From: Marinomonas aquimarina
Lineage (GTDB): Bacteria; Pseudomonadota; Gammaproteobacteria; Pseudomonadales; Marinomonadaceae
DNA length: 64,000 nucleotides
Reading direction: 5' to 3'
NCBI RefSeq assembly: GCF_900089755.1
Contig: NZ_FLOC01000001.1
Span: forward strand, 62,001 to 126,000
Position numbers and translations under genes: made by a program. Position 1 is the first letter of the stretch. Every line of letters starts with the position of its first letter. The notes under the pieces were generated by a model that was not told the DNA's origin, did no database searches, and saw nothing but the letters and a program-made list of their open reading frames with translations. Positions 26,233-36,857 of this stretch are shown piece after piece.

Positions 26233-26769
26233 ATGAAATTACTATTCGACTTTTTACCAATTCTTGTATTTTTCTTGGTATACAAATCCACCGGCGACAT
26301 CATTATTGCAACGGCGGTACTGATTCCGGCGACCTTAGTGCAAGTGGGCTACACCTGGCTCAAGCACCGCACCGTGGAAAAGATGCACGTCATCTCTTTG
26401 GCCTTGGTGGTGTTACTTGGCGGCGCGACCGTGCTACTTGGCGATGGGGACTTTATTAAATGGAAGCCAACCATTGTCAACTGGCTGTTTGCCCTGGCCT
26501 TCTTTGGCAGCCAATTTATCGGCCATAAAAACTTTATTGAGCGCATGATGGGCGACAAAATTGAGTTGCCACACAAAACTTGGCGCACACTGAATTTGGC
26601 TTGGGTAGGCTTTTTCATCCTATCCGGCGCGGTAAACTTATACGTTGCGTTTAACTTCAGTGAAGACATCTGGGTCGACTTTAAACTGTTTGGCCTACTG
26701 GGTATGACCATCGTATTTATTATTCTTCAGGGGGTTTACCTTACCTCCCAAATGCAAAATAAGGATTAG
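26233..26769 (+). CDS. yciB: Inner-membrane intracellular septation protein YciB
   Basis: A 178-residue protein with five hydrophobic segments, linked in E. coli to cell-envelope integrity and septation (old name IspZ). Family motifs: DFLPILVFFLVYK at the start, FIKWKPTIVNWLFA, ERMMGDKIELP, WRTLNLAWVGFF and WVDFKLFGL. The ATG at 26233 is used; TTG at 26227 would add two residues. yciI begins four bases after the stop, forming a two-gene operon as in other gammaproteobacteria. Confidence 0.95.
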   Translation: MKLLFDFLPILVFFLVYKSTGDIIIATAVLIPATLVQVGYTWLKHRTVEKMHVISLALVVLLGGATVLLGDGDFIKWKPTIVNWLFALAFFGSQFIGHKNFIERMMGDKIELPHKTWRTLNLAWVGFFILSGAVNLYVAFNFSEDIWVDFKLFGLLGMTIVFIILQGVYLTSQMQNKD

Positions 26770-26772
26770 TAC

Positions 26773-27069
26773 ATGCTTTACTCAATTGTTGGACAAGATG
26801 TGGCAAACAGTCTTGAAAACCGTCTAGCAGCTCGCCCTGCTCACCTTGAGCGTCTACAAGCGCTGCGCGATCAAGGCCGCCTAGTACTAGCAGGTCCAAA
26901 CCCTGCGATCGATTCAAACGATCCGGGCGAAGCCGGTTTTAGCGGTAGCGTCGTGGTCGCTGAGTTCGCCTCTCTAGAAGAAGCCAAGGCCTGGGCGGAT
27001 GCCGACCCATACGTCGCCGCAGGTGTTTACGCAAGCGTTGAAATCAAACCTTTCAAACAGGTTTTCTAA
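26773..27069 (+). CDS. yciI: YciI family protein
   Basis: A 98-residue ferredoxin-like protein whose sequence follows E. coli YciI nearly residue for residue: [17 protein letters not shown] with the conserved His, [21 protein letters not shown], and [25 protein letters not shown]. The function of YciI is not established; the conserved His and Asp have been proposed as a catalytic pair. It is translated directly after yciB and followed by a terminator. Confidence 0.95.
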   Translation: MLYSIVGQDVANSLENRLAARPAHLERLQALRDQGRLVLAGPNPAIDSNDPGEAGFSGSVVVAEFASLEEAKAWADADPYVAAGVYASVEIKPFKQVF

Positions 27070-27092
27070 GATTTTGCTGCGCCAGACTCTTT

Positions 27093-27124
27093 AAAAAATA
27101 AGCGGCTTAGGCCGCTTATTTTTT
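27093..27124. terminator. Bidirectional terminator between yciI and the SelW-like gene
   Basis: Stem of about 13 bp (AAAATAAGCGGC/GCCGCTTATTTT) with loop TTAG at 27107-27110. The right arm contains the stop codon of the minus-strand SelW-like gene (27116-27118). Confidence 0.93.
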
Positions 27125-27424
27125 GTCTGCTTCACTCGCTTCTGGCTTCTTTATATCGGAGTGCCCCAAGTCACGCTCTGGGTCAATCACATCGCGCATA
27201 CGCTGCTTTAACACTTTCGCTTCAGGGAAGCCGTCTTCGGTTTTACGACACCAAATCTCTTCACCGTTGACGCGTACCTTAAAGATTCCGCCTTGACTTG
27301 GGATCAAGGTCACGCTTTTGATGTCATCATCAAAGGTCGTTAGCAACTCTTGAGACAACCACGCCGCTCGCAACATCCAGCGACATAGGGTGCAATATTC
27401 GATTTCAACCACTGCGGTTCTCAT
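27116..27424 (-). CDS. Rdx-family (SelT/SelW/SelH) protein with CxxC motif
   Basis: A 102-residue thioredoxin-like protein. VEIEYCTLCRWMLRA at residues 5-19 supplies the CxxC redox motif, here with Cys in place of selenocysteine, and FKVRVNGEEIWCRK is the usual core of bacterial SelW-like proteins, which are probably redox-active but uncharacterised. AGAGG lies 8 bases before the ATG at 27424; an in-frame start at 27439 is less likely. The stop codon lies inside the shared terminator, so the last codons are within the stem. Confidence 0.88.
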   Translation of the reverse strand: MRTAVVEIEYCTLCRWMLRAAWLSQELLTTFDDDIKSVTLIPSQGGIFKVRVNGEEIWCRKTEDGFPEAKVLKQRMRDVIDPERDLGHSDIKKPEASEADKK

Positions 27425-27511
27425 GTTTCGACCTCTCAAATCAATTTCATCTTGGCGTTCGATTACGAACCCCCTAATATTATGGGCGCATTGCCAATAA
27501 GGAAGACTCTC

Positions 27512-28063
27512 ATGAAAAAAAGTTTACTCACTGGCCTAGTGCTGTCTGCACTGAGCCTACCTAGTTTCGCCACCGAAGTGGATATTCACACCAACCTTGG
27601 CAATATCCGTGTCGACCTGAATGAACAAGCGGCGCCCAATACGGTTAAAAACTTCTTACGCTACGTCGACGAAGGCTTTTACGAAGGCGTTATTTTCCAT
27701 CGCGTCATCAAAGGCTTTATGGTGCAAGGCGGTGGCTTCACACCTGACCTAGAGCGTAAAACCACCCACCGTGCGATCGCCTACGAAGGCAACAACGGTC
27801 TTTACAACCAACGCGGCACCCTAGCGATGGCACGTACCAATGACCCAAACAGCGCTACCTCACAATTTTTTATTAACCATGTTGATAATGCTTTCTTAAA
27901 CCACGGCGCACGTGGTGGCGCAGGCTACACTGTATTTGCCGAAGTCATCTCAGGCATGGAAGTGGTCGACCAAATTGCCAATGTTCCAACCCGTACCGTT
28001 GGCTCTTACCAAAACGTGCCCAGCACTCCGGTGACGATCGAGAAAATCACACGTGTTAACTAG
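27512..28063 (+). CDS. ppiA: Periplasmic peptidyl-prolyl cis-trans isomerase A (cyclophilin)
   Basis: A 183-residue cyclophilin that speeds proline isomerisation in the periplasm. The first 21 residues are a signal peptide (MKKSLLTGLVLSALSLPSFA, cleavage near TEVDI). The active site is FHRVIKGFMVQGGGF, with catalytic Arg, Phe and Gln, and SATSQFFINHVDN follows. AAGGAAG supports the ATG at 27512; the frame extends to 27452 without a ribosome-binding site. The end overlaps mnmC by 11 bases. Confidence 0.94.
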   Translation: MKKSLLTGLVLSALSLPSFATEVDIHTNLGNIRVDLNEQAAPNTVKNFLRYVDEGFYEGVIFHRVIKGFMVQGGGFTPDLERKTTHRAIAYEGNNGLYNQRGTLAMARTNDPNSATSQFFINHVDNAFLNHGARGGAGYTVFAEVISGMEVVDQIANVPTRTVGSYQNVPSTPVTIEKITRVN

Positions 28064-30005
28064 TTACCAGCTTGAATTACCCGCACTGAATTTTGGCGAG
28101 GACGGTGTGCCTCGCTCCAGTGCGTTTGATGATGTCTACTTCGACAAAGACGCTGGTCTCGATGAAACCCGTTACGTGTTCCTAGAACACAATCAACTGA
28201 GCGAACGCTTTCGTCAATTACCAGCTAAGCAAGGCTTCACCATCGCCGAAACGGGCTTCGGCACCGGCTTGAACTTTCTTTGTGCTTGGCAGCTGTTTCT
28301 TGAGACAGCGCCACAAGATACTTGGCTACATTTTGCTTCAGTGGAGAAGTTTCCGCTGAGTAAAGAGAAGCTGCAACAGTCGCTCGCTATGTGGCCAAGC
28401 TTAGCAGAGCTTGCTAAGCCTTTGATTGAGCATTACCCCACTCTGTGTCATGGACTGCATACGCTGTTTTTCCCAGAACAGCGCACCACGCTCACCTTAT
28501 GGTTTGGTGAAGCCAGTGAAGGGTTTGCTGCCTTGAATGGCACGGTGGACGCTTGGTTCTTAGATGGTTTCGCACCCAGTAAAAACCCAGAGATGTGGAG
28601 CGATGAACTGTTTCAAAACATTCTCCGCTTAAGTCAGCCAGGCACCACTTTCGCTACCTTTACCGCCGCCGGCATTGTCCGTCGCGGGCTCAAAGCCCAT
28701 GGTTTTGAGGTGCAAAAGGTCAAAGGCTTTGGCCACAAACGGGAAATGATGCTAGGCACTTTTGCGCCGTCGCAAGACACACCGGCCGTGGCGCAAGCCG
28801 CGCCTTGGTTTGCGATCAAACAGCCAAGCAATGTCAGCAAAGTGTTGGTGATCGGCAGTGGTATTGCAGGGGCAACCACAGCGGCAGCGCTGGCCGACAA
28901 AGGCATCGCAGTCGATGTATGGGAACAAGGCGAACAAGTCGCATGTGGCGCGTCAGGTAACGCCCAGGGCATGTTGTATCCTAAGCTGGGAGCTTCCGAT
29001 ACCCCCGTCAATCGTTTCTATCTCAGCGCTTACTTGTACGCTAATCGGTTTTATAACGCCCTCGACCAAGAGGCGATATTGTGGCAGCAGTCAGGGTTAT
29101 TACAATTGCCGAAGAGCGATGCGGAACACGCTAAGTTTACCAAGATGCTTAACAGCCAGCTCTATCCAGACAGCATCATCAAAGCCCATAAGCAAGGCTT
29201 AGAACTGCCCTTATCTGGCTGGATTCGCCCGCAAGCCGTATGTGAGCGATTACTTCAACATCCGCGCATTCAGCTGTCTTTGAATACTCAGCTGCAAAGC
29301 TTAGAGCAAACACAAACAGGTTGGCTAGCGAGCAATCAACATGGGCGTGCCGAATACTCCCACGTGGTAATTTGTACGGCGAATGAACAAGATGCATTGG
29401 CAGCTTGGCAACAGTGGCCGACGAAACCGATTCGGGGGCAGGTGACACAGTTAGCGGTTAATCACTTAGCCGAGGACGATCAAAATCTGATCCATCAAGT
29501 CAATAAAGTGTTGTGTGGTGAAGGCTACTTATCTCCGGAGCTGGATGGCCAGATTAACTTTGGTGCGACTTACGACTTGGGGAATGACAGCCTTAAGGTG
29601 TCAGAACAAAGCCATCGCGATAATTTAGCAAAGCTTGCCGCGCTGTTGCCGGTCGACACCGACCAAGTGGATCTAGCAGCCTGCCAAGGTCGCGTAGCCA
29701 TGCGCTGCACTGTGGCAGATTACACGCCTATTGTTGGGCCATTAAGCCAACATAGCGAGCTGGTTACGAAGTATGCGCCACTACGTCAAAATGCCAAATG
29801 GCAGTCGGACGAGGCCTGTGAACTGATATCTGGACTGTTTGTGAACCTAGGACATGGCTCACGCGGGCTGGTCAGCGCACCGTTAAGTGGCTTTTATCTC
29901 AGTAATCTGATCTTGGATGAACTGGCCGCACTGGAGCAAGGCGTGATTGAAGCCTTACACCCTAATCGCTTTACCATTCGCCAGCTAAAACGAGGAGAAG
30001 CCTAG
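28053..30005 (+). CDS. mnmC: Bifunctional tRNA mnm5s2U biosynthesis protein MnmC
   Basis: Converts cmnm5(s2)U34 of certain tRNAs to mnm5(s2)U in two steps. The 650-residue protein is full length. The N-terminal methyltransferase domain (1-235) has FDDVYFDKDAGLDETRYVF and ETGFGTGLNFL for AdoMet binding, and WFLDGFAPSKNPEMW. The C-terminal FAD oxidase domain starts near 262 with VLVIGSGIAGATTAAALADKG and ends with LGHGSRGLVSAPLSG. The likely start is GTG at 28053, overlapping ppiA; no ATG is available near the conserved N terminus. It is probably coupled translationally to ppiA. Confidence 0.94.
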   Translation: MLTSYQLELPALNFGEDGVPRSSAFDDVYFDKDAGLDETRYVFLEHNQLSERFRQLPAKQGFTIAETGFGTGLNFLCAWQLFLETAPQDTWLHFASVEKFPLSKEKLQQSLAMWPSLAELAKPLIEHYPTLCHGLHTLFFPEQRTTLTLWFGEASEGFAALNGTVDAWFLDGFAPSKNPEMWSDELFQNILRLSQPGTTFATFTAAGIVRRGLKAHGFEVQKVKGFGHKREMMLGTFAPSQDTPAVAQAAPWFAIKQPSNVSKVLVIGSGIAGATTAAALADKGIAVDVWEQGEQVACGASGNAQGMLYPKLGASDTPVNRFYLSAYLYANRFYNALDQEAILWQQSGLLQLPKSDAEHAKFTKMLNSQLYPDSIIKAHKQGLELPLSGWIRPQAVCERLLQHPRIQLSLNTQLQSLEQTQTGWLASNQHGRAEYSHVVICTANEQDALAAWQQWPTKPIRGQVTQLAVNHLAEDDQNLIHQVNKVLCGEGYLSPELDGQINFGATYDLGNDSLKVSEQSHRDNLAKLAALLPVDTDQVDLAACQGRVAMRCTVADYTPIVGPLSQHSELVTKYAPLRQNAKWQSDEACELISGLFVNLGHGSRGLVSAPLSGFYLSNLILDELAALEQGVIEALHPNRFTIRQLKRGEA

Positions 30006-30014
30006 GCTTCTCCT
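29993..30014. terminator. 22-base perfect palindrome at the mnmC stop codon
   Basis: AGGAGAAGCCT is followed immediately by its reverse complement AGGCTTCTCCT, spanning the mnmC stop codon. As RNA it folds with an 8-bp stem and CCTAGG loop. On the minus strand it is followed by CGTTTT, so it may terminate the hypothetical gene at 30024; on the plus strand no T run follows. Confidence 0.55.
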
Positions 30015-30023
30015 GTTAAATAC

Positions 30024-30353
30024 TTAGCGTTCAAACAGATCGCAGGCATTTGGAATCAGATCGTCCAAACGACGGTAAGTCTTTGGACGATAAACAATAT
30101 CACTCATTTCTGGATGCAGATCACGCAGCTTATCACTCAGCTGAACCACACCTGGGTTAATCGGTTCATAGGGATAAATATGATCTTGAATACTCAGCTT
30201 GTGCAGTTCGTCAAGCTCATCCTGAAGCATGGATTTCATCGCGAAAAATAAATCCTTGCAGTTAATATCATTTGTTTCCCAATATGCATCAGACAAAGCG
30301 CTATTTAGTTCGTAAAATATATGTAACGCATCAGATACGGTTTTTTGACTCAT
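30024..30353 (-). CDS. Hypothetical protein, unrecognised
   Basis: A 109-residue soluble protein I do not recognise. No signal peptide, membrane segment, or known motif is seen; it is predicted largely helical in the first 60 residues (SDALHIFYELNSALSDAYWE, FFAMKSMLQDELDELHKL) and ends in a PNACDLFER tail. Coding is supported by GGAG six bases before the ATG, a length out of proportion to chance in this dense region, and ordinary composition. It converges with mnmC and is divergent from cysE. Confidence 0.7.
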   Translation of the reverse strand: MSQKTVSDALHIFYELNSALSDAYWETNDINCKDLFFAMKSMLQDELDELHKLSIQDHIYPYEPINPGVVQLSDKLRDLHPEMSDIVYRPKTYRRLDDLIPNACDLFER

Positions 30354-30457
30354 AGTGTCTCCATAAAGCGAGCATTCTGTTTACATTCACCCTTGTATTG
30401 GTAGATGCTACCCCCATAACCACACTCTAGCCACGAAAACATGTAGGTAAATTGATT

Positions 30458-31273
30458 TTGAGTAAAACAATCCAATCTGACGTGACATCTGACAATCTGT
30501 GGCCATCATTACAAGCTGAAGCTGAAAAGCTAGCACAAGATGAACCCATTTTGGCAAGTTATTTTAACACCACCATCCTGCGCCATGATTCCATCAGCTC
30601 CGCGTTGAGCTTTTTGTTGGCCAGCAAACTGGACAGCATTTCCATTCCAGCGATGGTATTACGTGAAGTTTTTGAAGAGGCAATGTCTGCTCCAGGCTCA
30701 GGAATCGTTGAGTGCGTCTCACAAGATATCCTGTCAATCAAGGAACGCGATGCGGCCTGTGATTGCCTGACAACACCGTTGTTATTCTTCAAAGGCTTCC
30801 ATGCTCTACAAACCTACCGCGTCGCAAACTGGCTATGGCATCAGGGCCGTGAAAGTTTGGCCCTATATCTGCAAGGTCAAATGTCGATGGTGTTCGGTGT
30901 CGATATCCACCCTGCGGCACGCATTGGCTGTGGCGTAATGCTAGACCATGCATCGGGACTGGTCGTCGGTGAAACCTGTGTCATCGAAGACAACGTGTCG
31001 ATTCTACAATCCGTCACCCTAGGTGGTACCGGTAAAGAAACTGGCGACCGTCACCCGAAAATCCGCTCTGGTGTGTTGATCGGTGCCGGGGCCAAAATCC
31101 TCGGTAATATCGAAGTTGGCGAAGGCGCTAAAGTCGGTGCCAACAGCGTTGTGCTAGACCCTGTTGAACCGCATACAACCGTGGCTGGCGTGCCTGCTAA
31201 GGTAGTCGGTCGCAACAAAGAGAAAGAGCCATCAAGAGAGATGGATCACACCATTAAAGGTTGCTATAAATAG
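30458..31273 (+). CDS. cysE: Serine O-acetyltransferase
   Basis: Acetylates L-serine with acetyl-CoA, the first step of cysteine synthesis; partner of CysK. The 271-residue protein has the N-terminal helical SAT domain (1-140) and a left-handed beta-helix of hexapeptide repeats (IHPAARIGCGVMLDHASGLVVGE and onward), with the catalytic His in LDHASG and TLGGTGKETGDRHPKI typical of CysE. The start is uncertain: TTG at 30458 has AGG about ten bases before it; TTG at 30452 is possible but too close. No ATG fits. Confidence 0.93.
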   Translation: MSKTIQSDVTSDNLWPSLQAEAEKLAQDEPILASYFNTTILRHDSISSALSFLLASKLDSISIPAMVLREVFEEAMSAPGSGIVECVSQDILSIKERDAACDCLTTPLLFFKGFHALQTYRVANWLWHQGRESLALYLQGQMSMVFGVDIHPAARIGCGVMLDHASGLVVGETCVIEDNVSILQSVTLGGTGKETGDRHPKIRSGVLIGAGAKILGNIEVGEGAKVGANSVVLDPVEPHTTVAGVPAKVVGRNKEKEPSREMDHTIKGCYK

Positions 31274-31289
31274 CCATCAAATAAAGTAA

Positions 31290-31314
31290 AAGGGGCTCTT
31301 ATTAAGAGCCCCTT
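31290..31314. terminator. Hairpin between cysE and yheU
   Basis: Perfect 11-bp stem AAGGGGCTCTT/AAGAGCCCCTT, loop ATT. The T tract is modest on both strands, so efficiency is uncertain. Confidence 0.7.
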
Positions 31315-31334
31315 CTCATATTCAAACAAGGTTT

Positions 31335-31567
31335 CTAGTAGTAGCCTTGCCGCAGAGTCTTTTTAGCGACCAATTGAATGGTTTCGCTTTCCGTATCGAA
31401 CAATAATACGGCTTCCCCTGATTTTAATGCACGCAGAGCCTGTTCTCGCTTCTGCTCAAGGGATAAATCGTATTCCCCATAATCTGTGCCATCCCTAGAA
31501 ACAATGTCGTTTAAAACGTTCTCAAGGGTTTCTCGTTCAAGTGAGTCAAACGGAATCACTGTATCCA

Positions 31568-31568
<1 letters not shown>
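31335..31568 (-). CDS. yheU: YheU family protein (UPF0270)
   Basis: A 77-residue small acidic protein of unknown function. It matches the family pattern: IPFDSLERETLENVLNDIV, SRDGTDYGEYDLSLEQK, and LKSGEAVLLFD. Its ATG overlaps the ligA stop in a TGATG arrangement, so it is probably translated by coupling from the ligA transcript. An alternative GTG one codon earlier is also possible. In E. coli yheU lies elsewhere, so the link to ligA is not conserved there. Confidence 0.9.
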
Positions 31569-33657
<2,089 letters not shown>

Positions 33658-33669
33658 ATATTGGAGAGG

Positions 33670-34689
33670 TTACTGACGCAGTTTTTTGGTCAGTTGGCGG
33701 CGTTCAAAGTCTTTAATGCGCTGACGACAATGGGCGATGGTTTGCTCGCTCATCGGTTCACGGCGTTCGTCACGCAATTCACCGCCTAGATTTCGTACTA
33801 GGGCTTGGGCAGTTTCCAGCATGAAATCAAACGCTTTCATGCTGTTCTTAGGCCCTGGCAAGCCCATAAAGAAGCTCACCCCAGGGCATTCGGTTTCGCC
33901 CATAGTATCCAGATCAAAGGTCCCCGGCTCAATCGCATTGGCCACGGAAAATTGGATCTTACCTTTGTCGAAGCCTTCTTCATGACGATGGAAGATGTCC
34001 ATATCGCCATAACGCATGCCGCAGTTCAGCACCAATTGCAGCAATTCCATACCAGCAAAAGGCTCGTCTTTCGGAGCGAACACGTTGATAACAATGACTT
34101 CTTCGATTTCCGCTTCCTCGTCCTCGGCCACCTCAGGCGTTTCTGCCACGAGGGTAAGGTGCGAGGACTGGTCAAGGTCAACGCTGGAATAGCTGCGTTC
34201 TAAATCCATTTCCTCAATGTCGGACTCATCGTGCCCCACATCTAGCTCGTCGTAACCGTCATACAGCACATCCCCATAGTCTTGATCAGCCTGCGCGCTC
34301 GTTTGCGAAGGCTCGTCAAAACGCTCTGGCACTAAAGAGGCTAACTCCTCGAGTTCGAATTGATCATTACGATCCAATTCTGGTCCTGCATCCACTTTGT
34401 GAGGCATTTCCGTTAACGGGCTACGGGCCGTCTTACGCGCGTTCTCAAAGGCATTCATTACCGGATCGGCTGATTCCTCAGAATGCCCCACCGGACGTGC
34501 GCCACCATTAGGAAGTTCACGACGCAGCATCGCTTCTTTCTGACGCTCTTCTGGGTCTTCATAACTGTCGTCCTCATCGACGCTGGCTAACGTCTGTGAT
34601 TTTCGGTAACGACGGACACCATCGACAAGAATGCCGATGATAATGATGACACCAATTAAAATTAGCCACTCACGCAAGCTAAAATCCAT
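33670..34689 (-). CDS. zipA: Cell division protein ZipA
   Basis: Anchors FtsZ to the inner membrane at the division site. The 339-residue protein has an N-terminal transmembrane helix (residues 8-24, LILIGVIIIIGILVDGV) followed by a basic stretch (RRYRKS), an unusually acidic linker (about 35-195, rich in Asp and Glu), and a C-terminal FtsZ-binding domain with VIVINVFAPKD, DIFHRHEEGFDKG and FFMGLPGPKNSMKAFDFML. zipA upstream of ligA is the conserved gammaproteobacterial order. The ZipA linker is normally Pro/Gln-rich; its acidity fits a marine proteome. Confidence 0.97.
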   Translation of the reverse strand: MDFSLREWLILIGVIIIIGILVDGVRRYRKSQTLASVDEDDSYEDPEERQKEAMLRRELPNGGARPVGHSEESADPVMNAFENARKTARSPLTEMPHKVDAGPELDRNDQFELEELASLVPERFDEPSQTSAQADQDYGDVLYDGYDELDVGHDESDIEEMDLERSYSSVDLDQSSHLTLVAETPEVAEDEEAEIEEVIVINVFAPKDEPFAGMELLQLVLNCGMRYGDMDIFHRHEEGFDKGKIQFSVANAIEPGTFDLDTMGETECPGVSFFMGLPGPKNSMKAFDFMLETAQALVRNLGGELRDERREPMSEQTIAHCRQRIKDFERRQLTKKLRQ

Positions 34690-34755
34690 TATACAAAATC
34701 CGCTTTAGATCAATACATTTGCCCGTATTATCAGTCGAAGCGAAGCTGGTTTCAA

Positions 34756-35934
34756 TTATAAGGATACATTGACCTTAAAAATCTTACTGCTATGGCTCGG
34801 TACGGACGATAAATAACCAACTGTTTCACCCTGAGTCAGATCTTGGGCACCATTGTGGGAGCGTTTTACGATGACTTCCACTTCATCCACCTCAGACAAT
34901 GTCTTACCTGGCATCAAGTTATCAATATTGGTTAATACGATTGGCACAGCAAATTCTGCTGCTGATACTTGCTGAATCGCCACCGGCATTGGTTGCCCTG
35001 CCGCTCTAGCATACACCAAAAAGACATCATCATTTGCCATGGCGCCTTTTTCCAACACCAATTGCAACTGTAACCTATGGGTGATCAGCGCCGGAACTTG
35101 CTCCTCACTAATTCCACCTTGCTTACGCGCTGCCGCGATTCCTGACAATAAATCCAGGCGTTCTTGACGATCACGGCCCAAACGGATGGCTTTTTGCCAA
35201 GTGACAATGGCAGCTTGGTAATCCGCGGCATCAAAATCAATGATCCCCTGCAAACCGAGTGCTTTGACATTATTCGGAGCGGCACGCAAAACGTCCGCTA
35301 CGGTCTCACGCATGCTTTGTGAAACCGTATTGTTGTTGGCATAGAACATGGCTTGCGCCAATTCCACTTGCACGTTGACGCGATCCGCTGAGTCAGAGTC
35401 CAGTTTTTGCAGCACCTGGCGGTAAGACGCAATCGCGGACGGGTAATCGCCAGCCAGTACTTGCTCACTGGCCAAGTAGTACCAATCTTCAGCACGGTCG
35501 TAACGTGCCACACGATAATTTAGGAATTCTGAAATATCTTCTTCATCAGCACTGCGCTCCATCATTTGCTGGGTGAACATGACGTCTGGCGCAAACCCCA
35601 AGCGATGATAAAGCGCCACCGAACCCACTAATACCAAAGCGACGGCCGCAGCCAAGGCGATGCGCGCCCAGCGTATTTCCTTGTTTAAGGTCAGCGCGCC
35701 ATGCTGATTGATATAGTGCGCTTCACTGACAATGTCTTCATGAAGTTGTTGCGCTTCGCTGTCTGTTAAACGCCCAGCTGCACGCTCCTCTTCCACTTCT
35801 TGCTGGCGAATGGTGAGAAAGTTTTGCCCCGCATCTTCGCGCTGCTGATAGCCACGTTGACGCAGTACCGAGCGAATTAAATACAGCAAACAGATCACGG
35901 TCACAGCGATCATGACGATCCAAGCGAGCATCAT
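34756..35934 (-). CDS. ccmI: Cytochrome c maturation protein CcmI
   Basis: Inner-membrane protein that binds apocytochrome c for transfer to the ligation complex CcmFHI. The 392-residue protein has two transmembrane helices (about 4-24 and 90-110) flanking a cytoplasmic leucine-rich loop with an acidic EVEEERAAGRL, then tetratricopeptide repeats in the periplasm (EDWYYLASEQVLAGDYPSAIASYRQVL, KALGLQGIIDF). It is the last gene of the ccm operon, three bases after ccmH, as in pseudomonads. Confidence 0.93.
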   Translation of the reverse strand: MMLAWIVMIAVTVICLLYLIRSVLRQRGYQQREDAGQNFLTIRQQEVEEERAAGRLTDSEAQQLHEDIVSEAHYINQHGALTLNKEIRWARIALAAAVALVLVGSVALYHRLGFAPDVMFTQQMMERSADEEDISEFLNYRVARYDRAEDWYYLASEQVLAGDYPSAIASYRQVLQKLDSDSADRVNVQVELAQAMFYANNNTVSQSMRETVADVLRAAPNNVKALGLQGIIDFDAADYQAAIVTWQKAIRLGRDRQERLDLLSGIAAARKQGGISEEQVPALITHRLQLQLVLEKGAMANDDVFLVYARAAGQPMPVAIQQVSAAEFAVPIVLTNIDNLMPGKTLSEVDEVEVIVKRSHNGAQDLTQGETVGYLSSVPSHSSKIFKVNVSL

Positions 35935-35936
35935 AC

Positions 35937-36350
35937 TTAAGCGTCCTTGTTGGCTTGACGTTTGTTTTTAACAACAACGAGGATGAAAATCAGCGCACCG
36001 ATCAGCAATAATGCAAACGGGCCATACCATAACACCGCAGTGCTTTGGTCATGCACTGGACGATACAACACGAACTCACCGTAGCGGGCGACCATGTAAT
36101 CAACGATTTCATCGTTAGACTTACCCTCATTGATCATGCTGTAAACTTGGTTACGAAGATCAATGGCAATGCCCGCATTGGAGTCCTCTAAGTTTTGATT
36201 CTGACATTTAGGGCAACGCAGCTCCTCAATTAACACACGGTAGCGTTGTTGCTCATCAGGAGAGTTAAACTCCAATACTTCTGTGGCGAAGACGGCACCG
36301 CCCCACACACTCAGCATACACAGCGCAGCTATGACCCAGCGTCCGATCAT
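35937..36350 (-). CDS. ccmH: Cytochrome c maturation thioredoxin-like protein CcmH
   Basis: Reduces apocytochrome c thiols before heme attachment. The 137-residue protein has an N-terminal signal anchor (residues 3-22), the LRCPKCQNQ motif near residue 43 with its redox Cys pair, and one C-terminal membrane helix (ALLLIGALIFILVVV). It corresponds to the short form of CcmH, the TPR part being the separate CcmI. The ATG at 36350 overlaps the ccmG stop in an ATGA arrangement, so it is chosen over the upstream in-frame codon at 36377. Confidence 0.95.
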   Translation of the reverse strand: MIGRWVIAALCMLSVWGGAVFATEVLEFNSPDEQQRYRVLIEELRCPKCQNQNLEDSNAGIAIDLRNQVYSMINEGKSNDEIVDYMVARYGEFVLYRPVHDQSTAVLWYGPFALLLIGALIFILVVVKNKRQANKDA

Positions 36351-36856
36351 TGCATGTATTCCTTCAATGTCTGCCACACCTCAGCGTCCACCACCCCTTG
36401 ATGGCGGTACAACACCTTTCCTTCAGCACTGACGACGAAGGTCTCTGGCGCACCGGTAATACCCATGTCCACGCCAAAGCGCCCCATTTCATCCAATAGC
36501 ACCAAAGAGTATGGGTTGCCACGTTCTTCCAACCACTTTTTCGCAGCTGGCGTCTCGTCTTTGTAATCGACGCCAACGATTTTTACTCCCTGCTCCGCCA
36601 GCTCACCAAGGTAAGCATGCTCCACGCTGCAAGAAGGACACCAAGTGGCCCAGAAGTTCAGTAAGTAAGGCTCGTTTGGCATGGCACTGTTGCTGACCAC
36701 GGTATCGCTTGCCATATCCACCAGCTTGAACTCGGGCATTTGTTTACCCACCAAGGCCGACGGCATGTATTCGGCGTCTTTGCCCAGCTGCTGATAAAAC
36801 ACCACACCCAAGGCAATAAAAACCACAAAAGGGATAAAGAAGAGTAATTTTTTCAC
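36347..36856 (-). CDS. ccmG: Thiol:disulfide interchange protein CcmG (DsbE)
   Basis: Periplasmic thioredoxin tethered to the membrane that keeps apocytochrome and CcmH Cys residues reduced. The 169-residue product has an N-terminal anchor (KLLFFIPFVVFIALGVVFY), then LNFWATWCPSCSVEHAYL with the WCPSC active site near residue 80, GVDYKDE, and the cis-Pro loop GAPETFVV. The start is GTG at 36856, one base after the ccmF stop, with AGGAG upstream. Conserved position between ccmF and ccmH. Confidence 0.95.
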   Translation of the reverse strand: MKKLLFFIPFVVFIALGVVFYQQLGKDAEYMPSALVGKQMPEFKLVDMASDTVVSNSAMPNEPYLLNFWATWCPSCSVEHAYLGELAEQGVKIVGVDYKDETPAAKKWLEERGNPYSLVLLDEMGRFGVDMGITGAPETFVVSAEGKVLYRHQGVVDAEVWQTLKEYMQ

Positions 36857-36857
36857 G

